A stretch of DNA of 64,000 nt from the NCBI GenBank assembly GCA_009760885.1, contig CM019713.1, forward strand, positions 4,705,531 to 4,769,530, in the 5' to 3' direction. Below the pieces are notes generated by a model. The model did not search any database and was not told where the DNA came from. It worked only from the letters and a program-made list of their open reading frames with translations. Shown in pieces: positions 32,619 to 44,386 of the stretch. The number at the start of each line of letters is the position of its first letter. Position 1 is the stretch's first letter. The stretch comes from Achatina immaculata. Lineage: Eukaryota; Mollusca; Gastropoda; Stylommatophora; Achatinidae. The position numbers were made by a program, and so were the translations under genes.

Positions 32619-34960
32619 TAGTCGAACCTGTTTAATGTCACATCGTCGGGACCATCAAAATGTGATGACAATAAGCAGAGTTGACATAAACAGGAGTCAA
32701 TTAAAAAGGAATTAACTGGGCCAGTGTGTGTGCGTGTGTGTCCGTCCGTCCCACATTTGCTACATTAAACACATAACAAACAGCCAAAGCTATCATTTTC
32801 GGACACAGTATGTACTAATCACAAAATATATTAGTCACAAAATATATTAATCACACAATAAAGTAAGTCTTAGTCTTACAGAAAACACTATAATTAAGCA
32901 GCATGACTTGTCAAAAATGCGTGATTTTGCGTTGTGTAGTGATAACTGGTTTATTAATTTTTTTAAAAAGTCATTTAAACACGACATAGCACCAAAAAAC
33001 GTCCTGCGTCACATCAGGTATACTGTAAATGAACGAGCGCACAGTCTCGAAAGCGCTTACAGGTTGAGAGTAAGAAACAGTTTTGGTGGGCGTCTGTCCG
33101 TGGACTCACTGACGTCATCAGCACTATCCTCGGCGTCGCTATCTACCTTGCTTTTACTGCAACTAGCGACGATCACTTCGACTGAATATATTTCCGTTGA
33201 TAGCAAGCCGTCATCAGCTGAAACGAACTGATCAAACGTGACACTTCCATCAGAAATTTCTGCCCACTCTTCATCTGTGATCAAGTCCAGGAGAGTGTCA
33301 CAAATATCGCCTGCATTTGTGTCGATCACTGTCTCGGGCAAGAAAGTAAACTGTGATTTATGAAAGCAGTTCACAGTCATTGACTGGTTGAAGCTATTCC
33401 ATGCCGCATGTATAAAATTAATCGTTATCTTGATGTCGATCTCGGCGACACGCTTTAATTCCATAACATACAGCACATGACGCACTATTTGGTTCCTGTA
33501 CTGTTGCTTGAAGGCGTAAATGATACCTTGGTCGTAAGGCTGCAGAACGCTGGTTATATCGCAGGAAAACAAGCTTTGTAGCCATCAGATTTGTGACGTC
33601 AGTGTGTGCCGGACAGTTGTCAACAAGCAACAAAACTTTTCTGTTAATTCGGTTCATTTTGTTATCGAAAGAAATGATCCAGTCCTCAAACAGTTCACCT
33701 GTCATCCAAGCACGCTGGCTGGCCTTGTAAGTGACAGGCAGGCTCTTTGCGTTCTTGAAGCACCGCGGATTTCGTGACTTTCCGACAACAAGGACCCTTC
33801 TCAGTGCCAGACATGTTACGGCACACGACAGGTGTTAGGCGATCTTTAGAACATTTGCCACCGTGGCACTTCTCTTTACGAAAGCATAAAGTCCTGTTCG
33901 GTAGCAGTTTATAAAATACGCCTGTTTCATCCATGTTAAAAATCTCATCTGGGCTGTACGTATCCAGAAATTTTGGCAAGCGAGAAATCCAATCATTAAC
34001 GACATCGGTGTTAACTTGGGCCGCTTCACCTGAAGCGACCTTAAATGTTATGTTGTGGCGTTTCTTAAAGCGCTCAAGAAAGCCGTTCAAACACTTTCAA
34101 TCAAGCATATCCATTTCTTTCGCAAAACGTTCTGCGATTTCTGCCAGCACAGGACCGCACACGGGCAGCTGTGCACAACGTGTCTGTTTGAACCACTTCA
34201 GCAGAGCACACTCAATATCCATGTAAGAACTCGCATGCCTTCCATTACAGCTCGACCTAACTAAATAGCAGTGAAAGTCTCGTTCAATTTTGTCTCGGTT
34301 TTTAACAAGTTTCGATACAGATGAAACGTCAATTTCACATTTACCCGCTATGTCCCTCCTTGTAACTTTTTCATCAACTTGCTTCGGAATATCCATCTTA
34401 CTGTTCAAATCCAGATCAACAAATCTGCGTTTAGAGCCATTATCTATCACAATGAGAACCAGAGGGAAGTTCCCGGCTATACGATTCCCCGTACACTATT
34501 AGATTCTGACTAACTATCACCTCATGTTGCCAATTCAACACCACCCACGTCTTGATAAAGAAGCCAATGACCGAAAAAAGCCGGATTTCAATAACAAAAG
34601 TGCGGCCGTGGTAAGCCTTTCAATAACACCACGTGCGTTTCGATGCCCACATATTCAAAAAGCTGATGCGGCAATTACTCAGTGATCAAACGGCCGGCCC
34701 CTTCTTTGATGAATCGCGAAGCTGATAACGCTTTGTGAGCTGTCTGTAGCTTGTACTCGCCCACTTTGTGATACAAAACAGGATCTTTAGCTCCTCCGGG
34801 TGCAAAAATACTGTGACATTAACCGATATGTGGCAATAAGCGGGGTGATATTAACGGGAGAGCCCATTAATTACTTGTGGGAGTTGGCCAGGAATACAAA
34901 TTTATGTGACAATATCCACGTGGTGGCATAAAGCGATGTGATATTAAGTGGGTTCGACTG
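32619..34960 (-). mobile_element. Tigger (pogo/Tc1-mariner superfamily) DNA transposon, decayed
   Basis: 2342 bp between TA dinucleotides, with ~27-bp terminal inverted repeats (left TAGTCGAACCTGTTTAATGT, right read inward CAGTCGAACCCACTTAATAT; both continue CACATCG). Minus-strand coding: N-terminal Psq-type HTH and CENP-B-like DNA-binding region (34450-34097: KVTRRDIAGKCEIDVSSVSK; LLKWFKQTRCAQLPVCGPVL), then the DDE domain in broken frames: FNMDETGVFYKLLPNRTL (first D, ~33935), KVLLLVDNCPAHTDV (second D, ~33620), ITSVLQPYDQGIIYAFKQQY (third D, ~33530). All three catalytic Asp blocks are present but at least three frameshifts separate them. Length fits the family (~2.3-2.4 kb). Confidence 0.95.
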
Positions 34961-34962
34961 TA

Positions 34963-36479
34963 TGTAGATAATTACTGTGTAACCACGATATGCTTCAACC
35001 TGCTGACCATCTCCGCTGTGTGCTATAACATTTTTCCACACACCATGCAACCAGTTCAGGCAGGAGACGTGAAGAGCCAGGTCGGGGCCCCTGGGTCAAA
35101 TATTATCTGGGCCCCTATCCAAACTGCAGACGGAACGTTATAGTGTTTTTCCCTGGATTCTATCTGTAATAAGAAAACAGTGGAGAAAACAGGGCCGTCA
35201 TGCCCCTTCCCAGATGTACAACCCTCTCCCCCCCCCCCCCCCACCCAATCCCTCTCCTTTCTTCTCGGGCCTGAGTCGGGCTAAACATCCTCCATGTCAG
35301 AATTTTAGAGGAAAAAAAAAAATCTACTGTGTCACGTGTTAGCCCTTAAAAGGCGGATCTTTGTTTTAGAAGGCGATGCTATCCTGTTTACCCTTGTCTC
35401 TGTTAAACATGAAGGTGATCACGTTCATTTTTTTTTTTTTTTGGTCACGCTTGATACAACATAATGAAGACACCATAAACATGACTGTTAATTTACAACG
35501 TTAACAATTTTCTCAGCAATCGCGAGAAAGTTAATTAAATGAGGATTTGGGGGGTGGGGTGGGGTGGGGGTAAGCAAGAACATACGAGGATATCAAACAG
35601 GTACCGAAGGATCTATAACAATTAACACACTATATCCAGAATGTTTAAGAATCTAAAGCACACTCGAAAAGCCCAAACATTTTAGTAATACGAAGGCACT
35701 ACATGAGATGAAATTGAGAAAAACAAACAACGCGGGAGAATAAAATAAAAAGAAGATTTGAAAGGGGGGGGGGGGGGGCAGAAGCGACTACGCTGAGGAC
35801 TGAAAAAGAAGTGACGGAAGATTTTTTTTTTAAACCTTTGGGTCATGTCTGATGCAAAGGGTTGAGGGAGGGTGTATATGTATCAATGAGTTAGAAACAA
35901 AATAAAACAAAAGCAGAGACAGTGTCATCAGCATAAAATGGGGGGGGGGGGTGTGGAGATAGAGAGAATAAAGAAAGAAAATAGAATATGAGTTAAGAAT
36001 TAAGAAAAGAAAGAAACATTTGGAAAATCAGCGATTCAAATACACAAGAATAACAGAATAAAGGTTGACATACTGCACATAAAACACTTGACAATCTGAA
36101 AACATGCTGTTACCCAACACACAGAAGTATGTAATATCTTTAGTGTGTAACGTCTCCAAATAAAAGCAGGCGAAATATACTCGCGCCGTGCAACGTCCTA
36201 GTTTCAAGAAAAGTTGAAGAGAAAGGAAAATGTGAAGAAATGTGAGTAAATTTATGGGCAGTAAGGTCTTTCATACGAACGAAAGATTTACTGAACGTAA
36301 TATACAAGTGTCCGCAGTGCTAGTGGTTACCAACCCTAGCGTGAAGTATGAAGCCCGAGGAAGTAAAAAAAAACGATACAAAAAGTTAAAAACATGTAAC
36401 GTTAATCATTTCTGAACACTTAAGAGAGGAGAAAAAACAAATTCTCTCGTAGGAGAGCTGATATTTCGGTGCTCTTTAC
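34963..36479. other. Intron-side sequence, no other feature
   Basis: Lies directly downstream (minus sense) of the PLCL exon, so it is presumably intron. Contains C or G runs near 35228, 35764 and 35941 and GGGGTGGGGTGGGG near 35550. No coding or family signature. Confidence 0.5.
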
Positions 36480-36762
36480 CTGTTGCGATTTTCTTTTCTG
36501 TCGGCATTGAACTGAAAGACACTGTTTTCTTTCGCATCGGTCGTCTGCTTCCATCCTTGTTCATAAGGCTCGACCGCCGGGGCAGAACTTGATCTGGTAA
36601 ATTTGTATCCGAACTGAACACCGCATTATCTTCATCCTCATCGTCGTCTTCTTTATCGCACACATCTACACAAACGTTTTTGTCACCGTTTAGAAACACA
36701 TCTTCAGTTTTATCCTCGACGGCGTGCACGATTCCCGTCGTGTTGTCATTCTCATCCGCCAT
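36480..36762 (-). CDS. PLCL: PLCL/PRIP-like (phospholipase C-related inactive protein), first coding exon
   Basis: Codons 1-94 plus one base. The N-terminus MADENDNTTG is acidic (a run of D/E near residues 39-45), followed by LPRRSSLMNKDGSRRPMRK and KTVSFSSMPTEKKIAT. That last block is the conserved segment just before the PH domain of PLCL1/PLCL2, which bind Ins(1,4,5)P3 and protein phosphatase 1 and lack phospholipase activity. Start chosen at 36762: it is the first ATG after an in-frame TAA (36801-36799) and has a good context (AAACATGG). The exon ends at donor AACAG|GTAAAG (GT at 36479-36478), phase 1. No PH, EF-hand, X/Y or C2 exon is seen to the left, so intron 1 would exceed 36 kb; a long first intron is also a feature of vertebrate PLCL genes. 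Assignment rests on one motif, so PLCL1 and PLCL2 cannot be told apart. Confidence 0.75.
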
Positions 36763-37868
36763 GTTTCCGATCACTGCTCCAGACGCCGGTGTCAAAGGTT
36801 AAAGGTCGTGGGGCTATGACCTTCCATTCAGGAAAATTGTTTCAAAAATTATATGCCGTGGTGCTTACACATTTCTAGAATTTTGTTCTTGTATATGCAA
36901 CACTTTAGAGATATCAGTATATGTTATATATCCTTTAGAATATGACACTCATATAATTTAAAATATAATTTACTGCATATATAGATATGTGGTGGGGAAA
37001 AAAAATACATAAATCCATTCCATTTGACGCTGAATACAGCTACACGTTGCAATGAGTAAGTAAATATTTATTCTCATCTCCTAAATGAAGTTAGCTGTGA
37101 AAAAAAAATCTGCTAAAAATGTGATCTTAAAAATGTATTTTTAAAAGCGAACTGTGCGGTGAATTTTGCTTAAGTTTGTCTTCAGCCCTGGTCGACTGCA
37201 ACTGATCGTGGGAATCTGCCAGTAAATACCTCACATAACTGCTTTTTTTATGTGCAAAAAGTAAAATGTCTATAACTAGCTCAGAATTTGTAATCTGGGC
37301 ATGTTAACTTATGCAGAATTATTGCTGTAAGTGGTGACAGAGTTGTTATAAACAATCTTGATTTATTTCGCTGCTTGATTCACCCATGTCTGGTTGTCTT
37401 AGGTATCCTCAAACAGGGACAAATGTTTTAAAATGCTTTTCCTGTAGGTACGGGCTGGCCCTGTGAGAGGCGGGTCCAGTTGGTGCATCGCTCCAGGGCC
37501 TGTAGGGTTTTCCCTGTTTTAAGGATGGGCCTGAAGGGCTCGGATGTTTGGAGGGGGGGGGGCGTCTAGTGGCTGAAAAAAGATTAGGGATTGGGGGAGG
37601 GGGGGGGAGTTGCACCTGGTTACAAAATTTTTCTTGGAGGTACAGTGTATATGTAGTACTTTTTTTTTGTTTTTATCCCGAGGACAGTTTTAGCAAAATC
37701 CTTATTTTACATTGTGACTAGTTATTTTCTACTAGGTTTCTTTTTTTGTATTATTTTATCCGTCCCAAGCCGATTATTCACTGTATGTGTGAAAACTAAG
37801 AGCAAGTGAAAGTCGAGAAGAGGATACTAATAAATAAGAGCTAACTTCTGAAAGCAATTTTTAAAAAA
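36763..37868. other. Upstream region of PLCL-like gene
   Basis: Contains the 5' flank of the exon. The start context GGAAACATGGCGGATG resembles a YY1-type start-site motif. No TATA box is convincing. Farther out the sequence is AT-rich with G runs at ~37551 and ~37596. Confidence 0.4.
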
Positions 37869-37869
37869 A

Positions 37870-38293
37870 AAGATTTATAGTCCTATATAGATCCAATATT
37901 ATTTATGCCTATGAGTCTTAGACAATGAACAAACAGATGAAACAGAAACTGAAGCAAGGGGAGGGTTTTTTGTTTTTTTGTTTTGAGAAAGAGTCAACAA
38001 ATGTACTGAACAGTAAGAAAAGAATGAAAAACTTCTAACAGAAGCTGCAGAATGCGTGTTTAGAAAAATGGAGGTGAATTGGTCACACGCTTAAAAAAAA
38101 CCAGACACCAGCATAAAAGGCAAGGCCCCGACGTGGACCCCCCTCCCCCAAGGAAAATAGAAATCAAGGAAGGCCAAGGACTACTTGGAGAAGGAAAAAT
38201 TATGAAAGTGCTCAGGGACAAGTGATACAGATGAAAGGGAGTAGAGAACGAATCCAAGAACACGAATGACTGGAGAAACTTTAACCGTGGCCT
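37870..38293 (+). mobile_element. LINE C-terminal fragment (family G)
   Basis: Degraded reading: RSNIIYAYES near 37887, then IGHTLKKNQTPA near 38076, then NQGRPRTTWRRK near 38165 and a GLYSKSK-like end near 38290. These are typical of LINE ORF2 ends (GHxLR...GRPRxTWRR). Several stops and indels. Confidence 0.65.
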
Positions 38294-38304
38294 ATACTCC
38301 AAAT

Positions 38305-38442
38305 CCAAAATACCCCAAAACCAAATTACGCATAAAATCCCTTGATGAGGTTGAAAGACTCGCCGAAGACAGGAAAAATTGGCGAACTACTTTGCGAGTC
38401 CTATGTGACGTTTAACGGCACGGGAAGGATATAAGATATAAG
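38305..38442 (+). mobile_element. RTE-like LINE (family A), 138-bp stub with target duplication
   Basis: Terminal part of family A (AAATCCCTTGATGAGGTTGA, CCTATGTGACGTTTAACGG, GGATATAAGATATAAG) with an internal deletion. The direct repeat ATACTCCAAAT flanks it (38294-38304 and 38443-38453). It sits between two other LINE pieces. Confidence 0.87.
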
Positions 38443-38453
38443 ATACTCCAAAT

Positions 38454-38680
38454 AGAGTGACGGGAGTGATGACGCAGAAGGTGGAAAACTGCCTAAAAAA
38501 AAAACAAGTTAAAGGACAATCGAATTTCTTTGGGTATGTCATGAGAAGACAGAAGTTAGACAGCCTGACAATCTATAGGGAAAACTGGAAAGGAAACAGA
38601 GAAGGAGCCATAAGAACAGTGCATTTGAAAGCACAGGAACGGGAAAAGTCAGTTTTTAAACTCAAGAACTAATGAACTTT
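38454..38680 (+). mobile_element. LINE C-terminal fragment (family H)
   Basis: Reads FFGYVMRRQKLDSLTIY, then ENWKGNREGAIRTVHLKAQE, matching the GHVMRxxKLExLxxTGKxxG...RQRxxYL end of LINE ORF2 proteins. Possibly the continuation of fragment G, separated by the family-A insertion. Confidence 0.6.
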
Positions 38681-38992
38681 TATCGGCATAGGACTTAATT
38701 AATCAACAGATCATTAGAGAGAAAGACTGATAGAAGTTTTTTAACGCTTTCACTCTAGAACAATACTGGCAGTGTTGATAGATCTTTACATACCTATGTC
38801 AGTCAATGCTCAAAGTGATTTTAGGCACAGTCTAAATAAAAGTAAAAGTGGCACATTTCCAGCCAAAACTATGTTTTTTAAATTACAGAGTAACTTCTCT
38901 TCCAGTTTCTTTCTACCACAGTGTCTCATCAAATGTTATTCTGGCACAGCATGGAAACTGATTCTGTAGTGAATGAATTAAAGGGAATTCTT
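38681..38992. other. No recognisable feature
   Basis: AT-rich, nothing recognised. Confidence 0.4.
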
Positions 38993-39345
38993 ATATTTTA
39001 CATCCTCTCATGCCGTCGAACGTCACATAGGGCTCGCAACGGTAGTTCGCTAAGTCTTTCTGTTTTCGGCGAGTTTTTTAATCTCTTGAATGATTTGTTT
39101 GCTCATTAAAATTTAGCCTCTCTCAATAATGTTCTCTTTAGAGTTTCACGTGGTCGACCTCTTTTACTATGTCCTGGTGTGTCCCATTTTATGGTTTGTT
39201 TTGGGATTCTCAGACTGTTTCTTCCCTTCACGTGGCCAATATATATCCATTATTTATTTATTTATTTATTTTAATCACCGATGAGACATGTTGTTGTTCG
39301 CTCATCTATCTTATCTCTGCTTTGGTCTTGAATTCGTTCCACCGT
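38993..39345 (-). mobile_element. RTE-like LINE (family A), 3' end
   Basis: On the minus strand: KVERIQDQSRDKIDERTTTC then LIGD, GKGRKQSENPKTNHK, ...CCTATGTGACGTTCGACGG and a GGATGTAAAATATAAG tail. A (TTTA)n expansion near 39250-39270 interrupts it. Confidence 0.85.
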
Positions 39346-40160
39346 ATATTTAGGAACACTAAGACAATGTAAAATGTCTTTAAGACTGCAAATCTCACTT
39401 TTAAGGCGCCTAACTCTTGGGCAACCGAACAACACCCACCCACCTCACATTAACATTTTTTGTTAACATTAATCACGTCCTTTTCCTTTTACCAGTAAAC
39501 AAAAGCAAAAAAAAAAAAAAAGGGAAGCAAACCATAAAGATATTTTTTTCTCCCCATTTTTTCTGAAAAAGTTATCTGTATGGTTGGACGGAGGACATCA
39601 GAAGTAATGTTTTACATTGCTTCTTGCGGCTGGGGGTGGAGGTTGTGGAGTTTCTCAAGATCTTTTAATAATGGATGTTTTGATAAACCCTTTAAATATG
39701 GCTGTTCAATGATACTTGCACGATTAAACTCCATATTTGCAGTTAGCTCTTGAATTCTATATCTAACAATAAGGTATTCAAGGGACGGAATTCAAGGCTA
39801 CTGAAAGTTATAAACTGTTGTTGCACAATGAGTTAACCCCCCATTTATTACTAGATAAATCGAACATGAATTTTTTGACAACCGCACAACAATAATACTG
39901 ATACGTGGTGCTTTCCTTTTATGTTATTTTGTTTTGTTTAATGACATTTAAACAGCCGATATAAAAGATTGTATGCTGAACTCCTTGCTTGAAAAAAAAA
40001 AGCCGAGAGAATGTAGGTAATTAGTCATCGTGACCAGTGAGTTTGTTTTTTTTTTGGCCAGTACAAAGTTGACGCTTTGTACAAATTTAAATGCTGGGAG
40101 ATCATTCTATTAGCTAAGAACCCTGAAAAGTTCAGAGGCTCAGCGTTAAAGAAAAAAAAA
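39346..40160. other. No recognisable feature
   Basis: AT-rich with poly-A and poly-T runs. Nothing recognised. Confidence 0.45.
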
Positions 40161-40164
40161 AGTA

Positions 40165-40387
40165 TAGGACTCGCAAGTTAGTTCGCCAATTGTTCCTGTT
40201 TTCGGCGAGCTTTTCAACCTCATCAAGAGACTCTATGCATATTAATCTGGCCTCTCTTAACAATGTCCTCTTTAGAATTTCATGCGGTCTGTCTCTTTTT
40301 ATTCGGCCTGTTGTGTTCCACTTGATAGCTTGTTTTTGGGATTCTCTGATCGTTTCTTCTCATCACGTGACCAACATATAGCTGACG
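40165..40387 (-). mobile_element. RTE-like LINE (family A), short 3' end joined to R1
   Basis: Minus strand: YVGHVMRRNDQRIPKTSYQV then EHNRPNKKR, the last ~220 bp of family A. Its 5' junction (40387) runs directly into R1 copy f, whose sequence stops at GGTCTTCGTCAGCTAT. Confidence 0.85.
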
Positions 40388-40605
40388 AAGACCCTTTCCG
40401 TTTGGTACCCCCCCCCCCCCCCCAGTAACGGATCTACTCTGGCTAACGGGGCAGGGATCGCCATAGTCCCAGTTAGTGGTGCAGCCTGCTAAAGAAGCAC
40501 TGCACATCCTTGCTTATTAGCCCCACTCAGGGGCTGAAAAAAACAATTGCTGCCATAACCCACTCCCAAACCGACACATGCTGTGCCTGAACAGCAAGAA
40601 GAAGA
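40388..40605 (-). repeat. Dispersed repeat R1, copy f
   Basis: Minus strand: GTTTGGGAGTGGGTTATGGC, CAGCCCCTGAGTGGGGC, GCAGTGCTTCTTTAGCAGG, GGGACTATGGCGATCCCTGC. Contains a C run at 40410-40424. An (AAG)n tract borders it on the right. Confidence 0.85.
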
Positions 40606-40622
40606 AGAAGCTGTACGCGTAT

Positions 40623-40733
40623 CTTCTTCGTACGCATTGTCTGTCTATATCTGCAGTCCTGTCTCTTGGATAAATTTCACTGTTTTTTGTAACTCATGTA
40701 TGGAACCGTAAAGCTTATCTTCTTTAGTGGTTT
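40623..40733 (-). mobile_element. LINE family D, 111-bp 3' stub with 13-bp target duplication
   Basis: Reverse complement of the last ~110 bp of the LINE at 1-3205, including the coding end, stop and GCG.ACGAAGAAG tail, with about 95% identity by eye. Flanks GCTGTACGCGTAT (40610-40622) and GCTGTACACGTAT (40734-40746) match 12/13. Confidence 0.93.
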
Positions 40734-40746
40734 GCTGTACACGTAT

Positions 40747-41900
40747 GAACATTTATATAATTCTATACAGGTAAATACGGGTGAAGTTAATTAATCATGC
40801 CATAGCCGGAATACGAAAGAAACCAAAATAAACAAAGTACACATAAGCACCTTTATAATAAACACATCGGCCCTTTTTTTTACCTAGAAAGTGATGAGAT
40901 GCCTATATTTGATTTACACTGTAACATCCGCGATGGGAAATGACACTTGAACGCTTCATTTCTCGCCAATATTTGTGATAATTACTAATTTCAGATATCA
41001 TCATCATCATCATCATCATCATGCCATCGTGAACTTTATAATTATACTCCGGATATTCGAACCACAAGAATGTGAAATACTTTCACACTGAAGCTATCAT
41101 ATGAAAATGTGGTGGGGTTTTTTTCCAAATAATTTATTTTCATGTTATTTAATTTTTTTCCCCCCTCAATTCATCCCACTTCTATTTTTGCCGCCCTCCA
41201 AAACTTGCCACCCCGTTCAAATGCACGTGTTGTATTATCGGTAGAGGGCCCTGCATGACTTCCATAAGTGTTAACATGGCCCTTTACGAAAGTTCCGATA
41301 ATGGCCCAGTAAATACATTCAGTAGAATAACATTCACATGAGACTGTTGACAATGCGTAATGACTTCACGCAGATCCTGGCGCACATCACTGTTATCAGT
41401 TTAAAACAGTTGGTTAGTCAAGCACTGAGGTAAATATCACCTGCAGAATGTTCAAGTCCACAGTTGTTTGCCTGGACCACGGTGCAATCTTCTTCAAGAA
41501 GAAACCACAAAAAAGTCGACTACGCGATAGTGCATCGACCACTGATAAGGGAAATATGAAATATTCTATCTAGTTTGATGATTTTATTATTTAATATATT
41601 TAGCCGTTATAATCGGGCTGTCGTGAGATGGAACATACAATTATTCTCTTCCCTTACAGTTTTTGGTGATGTGGGGAGAGGGGATTTGAAACTAACAACA
41701 GAAGAATGATCCCCTCCCCTTTTTTTGTGTCAAAATATAAACAACATGGATTTATGAGATACCATTTTGTAAGTTGTTTTTCTTTCTTTTTTTTTTTTGA
41801 CTGAAAGAAAACAAAAATGTATTGAGTGAGACATATTTTGCCCTTAGACATGTGTTACAATAAAAAATTCTAACGCATAACACAAAACTAAACATATGTA
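40747..41900. other. No gene recognised
   Basis: AT-rich. Holds an (ATC)n run at ~41000-41022 and poly-T runs. No conserved motif in the short ORFs. Confidence 0.45.
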
Positions 41901-41904
41901 AGAC

Positions 41905-42340
41905 ATAGATTTGACCAGTTGTAACTATATGGGTCAGAAACATGGAGTACAACTAAACAAGATGAAAACTAAATACAAACGTCTGTGAATAGAGCCCTGA
42001 GAAGAATTTATGGACCAGTAAGAGACCCTATAACGCAGCTATGAAAGATAAGAAGTAACAAAGAAATCTACACATTGTTTAACTCTCTGCTTATAACAGC
42101 CATTATGAAAACCAACAGAATGAAGGAGGATAGATAAACAAAAACAAAAAATGGCCCATGTAGAAGCAATGAAAGGGGATAGACAAGACACAGACTTAAG
42201 ACGGCAAAGGTGAGACAACCAAGAAGAAGACATACAAGAACAGAGAGGAATGGAGACATGTCTTGTCTGCAGCAATAAGACCCGATGGCTCAGAAAGCAG
42301 CTGAATTCAGCAGTCACTCAAAGAAGAAGAAGAAGAGTGA
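41905..42340 (+). mobile_element. LINE C-terminal fragment (family F)
   Basis: Broken-frame remnants: NRALRRIYGPVRDP near 41992, SNKEIYTLFNSL near 42055, IMKTNRMKE near 42100, then KNREEWRHVLSAAIRPDGSE near 42235 and a stop. The REEWRxVVxAAxxPxGxE end is typical of LINE ORF2 termini. Followed by an (AAG)n tail at ~42318-42336. Confidence 0.78.
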
Positions 42341-42439
42341 GTCTGAAGATGGAAAATATTAATTAAAAAAAAACATGACTCCACCTTATCATGGATTGAA
42401 ATGATTCATTTACTCATTATATTTTTGTGATCTAGAATA

Positions 42440-42955
42440 TTTCTCATCATCATCATCATCATGTGCCGTGCCGACTGGCGTTGGCTATTATGCTTCTCCA
42501 GAGTACATGATCCTTCATGCAGGCCATCAGCTCAGTTGGTGATCTCCTCTCACACCATCCCGTCAGACTGTCCAGTATCATTTCTCTTGGTCTTCCTCTT
42601 GATCTTCTTCCTTCTATTTTTCCTGTTGTTATAATATTTTCAATGCCCCCTCTTCTCATTGCTTGTCCTATGAAAGTACATTGTCTCTCTCTTATCTTTT
42701 TGACAAGGTTTTTTTGTCTCTCCAGCTCTTCTCATACATTCTTCATTAGTTATTTTTGCTGTCCAGGGGATTCGCAACATTCTTCTAATAAACCACATTT
42801 CTGCTGCTTCCAATGATTTTTGTGCAGACTTGCCTATTGTCCATGATTCATTTCCATATAACGAATATTTATTGCTATGTGATTTTTTTTTTAGTAAACC
42901 ATCAGGCTTCTTTATACATTCACAATATGTCATTTCTCCAGCTGTCACATCTTCC
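42440..42955 (-). mobile_element. LINE C-terminal fragment (family C2) with (ATG)n tail
   Basis: Minus strand: YGNESWTIGKSAQKSLEAAE, WFIRRMLRIPWTAKITNEE, a frameshift near 42700, then RRGGIENIITTGKIEGRRSR, GRPREMILDSLTGWCE and HVLWRSIIANASRHGT, stop. The 3' tail is a (GAT)n tract at 42447-42464. Related to family C at 14829-15067. Confidence 0.87.
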
Positions 42956-43254
42956 ATTATGCTTTCTTTCAGTTAAACTTGTTCCAGTTTTCTTTTGTCT
43001 TGTTTTCTGCTCATGATATTCTCTCCTTCTTCAGTGTTTTGTTTCAGTTTTAAAACGTTACAAATGACAGCATCTGCACTAATATGTGCACTTTCTTACG
43101 TAATATCAAATGACCACTTTCATGAATGTGTACTTCATATCTACTATACGGCTCTACATAGACCTGTAAGGGACAATAACCTCAACAACAACAACACCTG
43201 ATCTGAAACAATGAAGCCAGAACAATAATCAAATATCAAAACAAGAAGTCGCGG

Positions 43255-43910
43255 ACTGACTGACCAGCACAACCCACCATCCAATGATCAGATGCAGCAA
43301 CCAACTACTGCACCAGGAATGTACTACCATCTCCACACTGTTAATTGTGACTGTAACACTATCACCTTGGTCTGTCACACTTGTTTTGTCTTGTACTATC
43401 TCCCTGTAACTGTGAGCTTGTGTTCTTTGCATCCGATGCTGTGGAGGTGCTGAGCTACACCACCGTATCAGTGAGGGAGCGGGTTATGTCAGCTACTTTT
43501 TCAGTTCCAGAGTACAACTAAAAAGCAGGATGTGCGCAATGCTTCTTTAGCAGACTCAGCCACCATGGGGACTATGGTGGTCCCTGCCCTGTTAGCCAGG
43601 CTAGGCCTGTTAATTTGGTTACCAATGGAGAAGTGGGACAGGGTCTTGGTCAGCTTTGGTTCGCTAACCCTGACACTAGCATATCAGATATGGGTCAATG
43701 ACTGCCTAATCAGACAGCATCTTCACTCCCAGCTGTACATGTGACACAAGCCCTCAGACTTCAAAGAACATCTTGCAGTTCTGCCTCCTGTACCAAGAAA
43801 CCACAACCGCCTCCCCCCCCCCTCAAAAAAAAAAGATGGCATGATTTATCTGGACAATAAACAAACATGTCTGAGGCTAGAACTATGAAACGTAGAAGAA
43901 GAAGAAGGAA
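43255..43910 (+). repeat. R1 copy d set within an RNase H-LINE 3' end
   Basis: 43255-43300 matches the LINE segment GACCAGCACAACCCACCATC seen near 10337. R1 follows (43400-43735: GATGCTGTGGAGGTGCTGAG, CAATGCTTCTTTAGCAGAC, CCATGGGGACTATGG, GGTTCGCTAACCCTGAC). Then comes a frame CTCDTSPQTSKNILQFC LLYQ, the zinc-like C-terminus of an RNase H LINE, and the 3' end GACAATAAACAAAC, CTGAGGCTAGAACTATG, (AGA)n. R1 is therefore either part of the 3' region of that LINE family or inserted in it. Confidence 0.75.
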
Positions 43911-44384
43911 AGAGGTAAAAAATATTTTAATTAATTAATATGACTCAACACAAAAAAAATATGTTTTAAAAAAGATTTAATTAACATAAACATCAAACCA
44001 ATTCTTTGTCATAAAGTAATGATACCAGTACAATAGCGTACAAATACACAGACCTATCAAATTATAATATCACCCAAGAAAAGACAACAAGAACAACAAC
44101 ATAATGTAAATTATAAAATTTTTTTCCCCCCTTAAAAAATGACAGCTGTGAAAAGAGAACAAACTGTATCTAAGAAAGATTCTAGAAGTTTCCTGGTCTC
44201 AGATCACAAGTAACAGGAGACCTACTTTTTCAAAAGAAAACAAAGAGACAAGCAAGCAATTTCAGTCATACACCAACTTAGAGCCAGATGTGGATCTAGT
44301 CTTATGTCAGCAGTGACAGAAGGTCAGACACTAAGTGCTGTCCACTACTATAACACGTTACAAGATGAACAGACTTTTATACTG
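43911..44384. other. No recognisable feature
   Basis: AT-rich. Nothing recognised. Confidence 0.45.
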
Positions 44385-44386
44385 TA

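Noticed and set aside
36763..36795. Longer PLCL N-terminus beginning MTPASG
   Set aside because: That reading begins with TTG, directly after an in-frame TAA at 36801-36799; the first ATG is at 36762.
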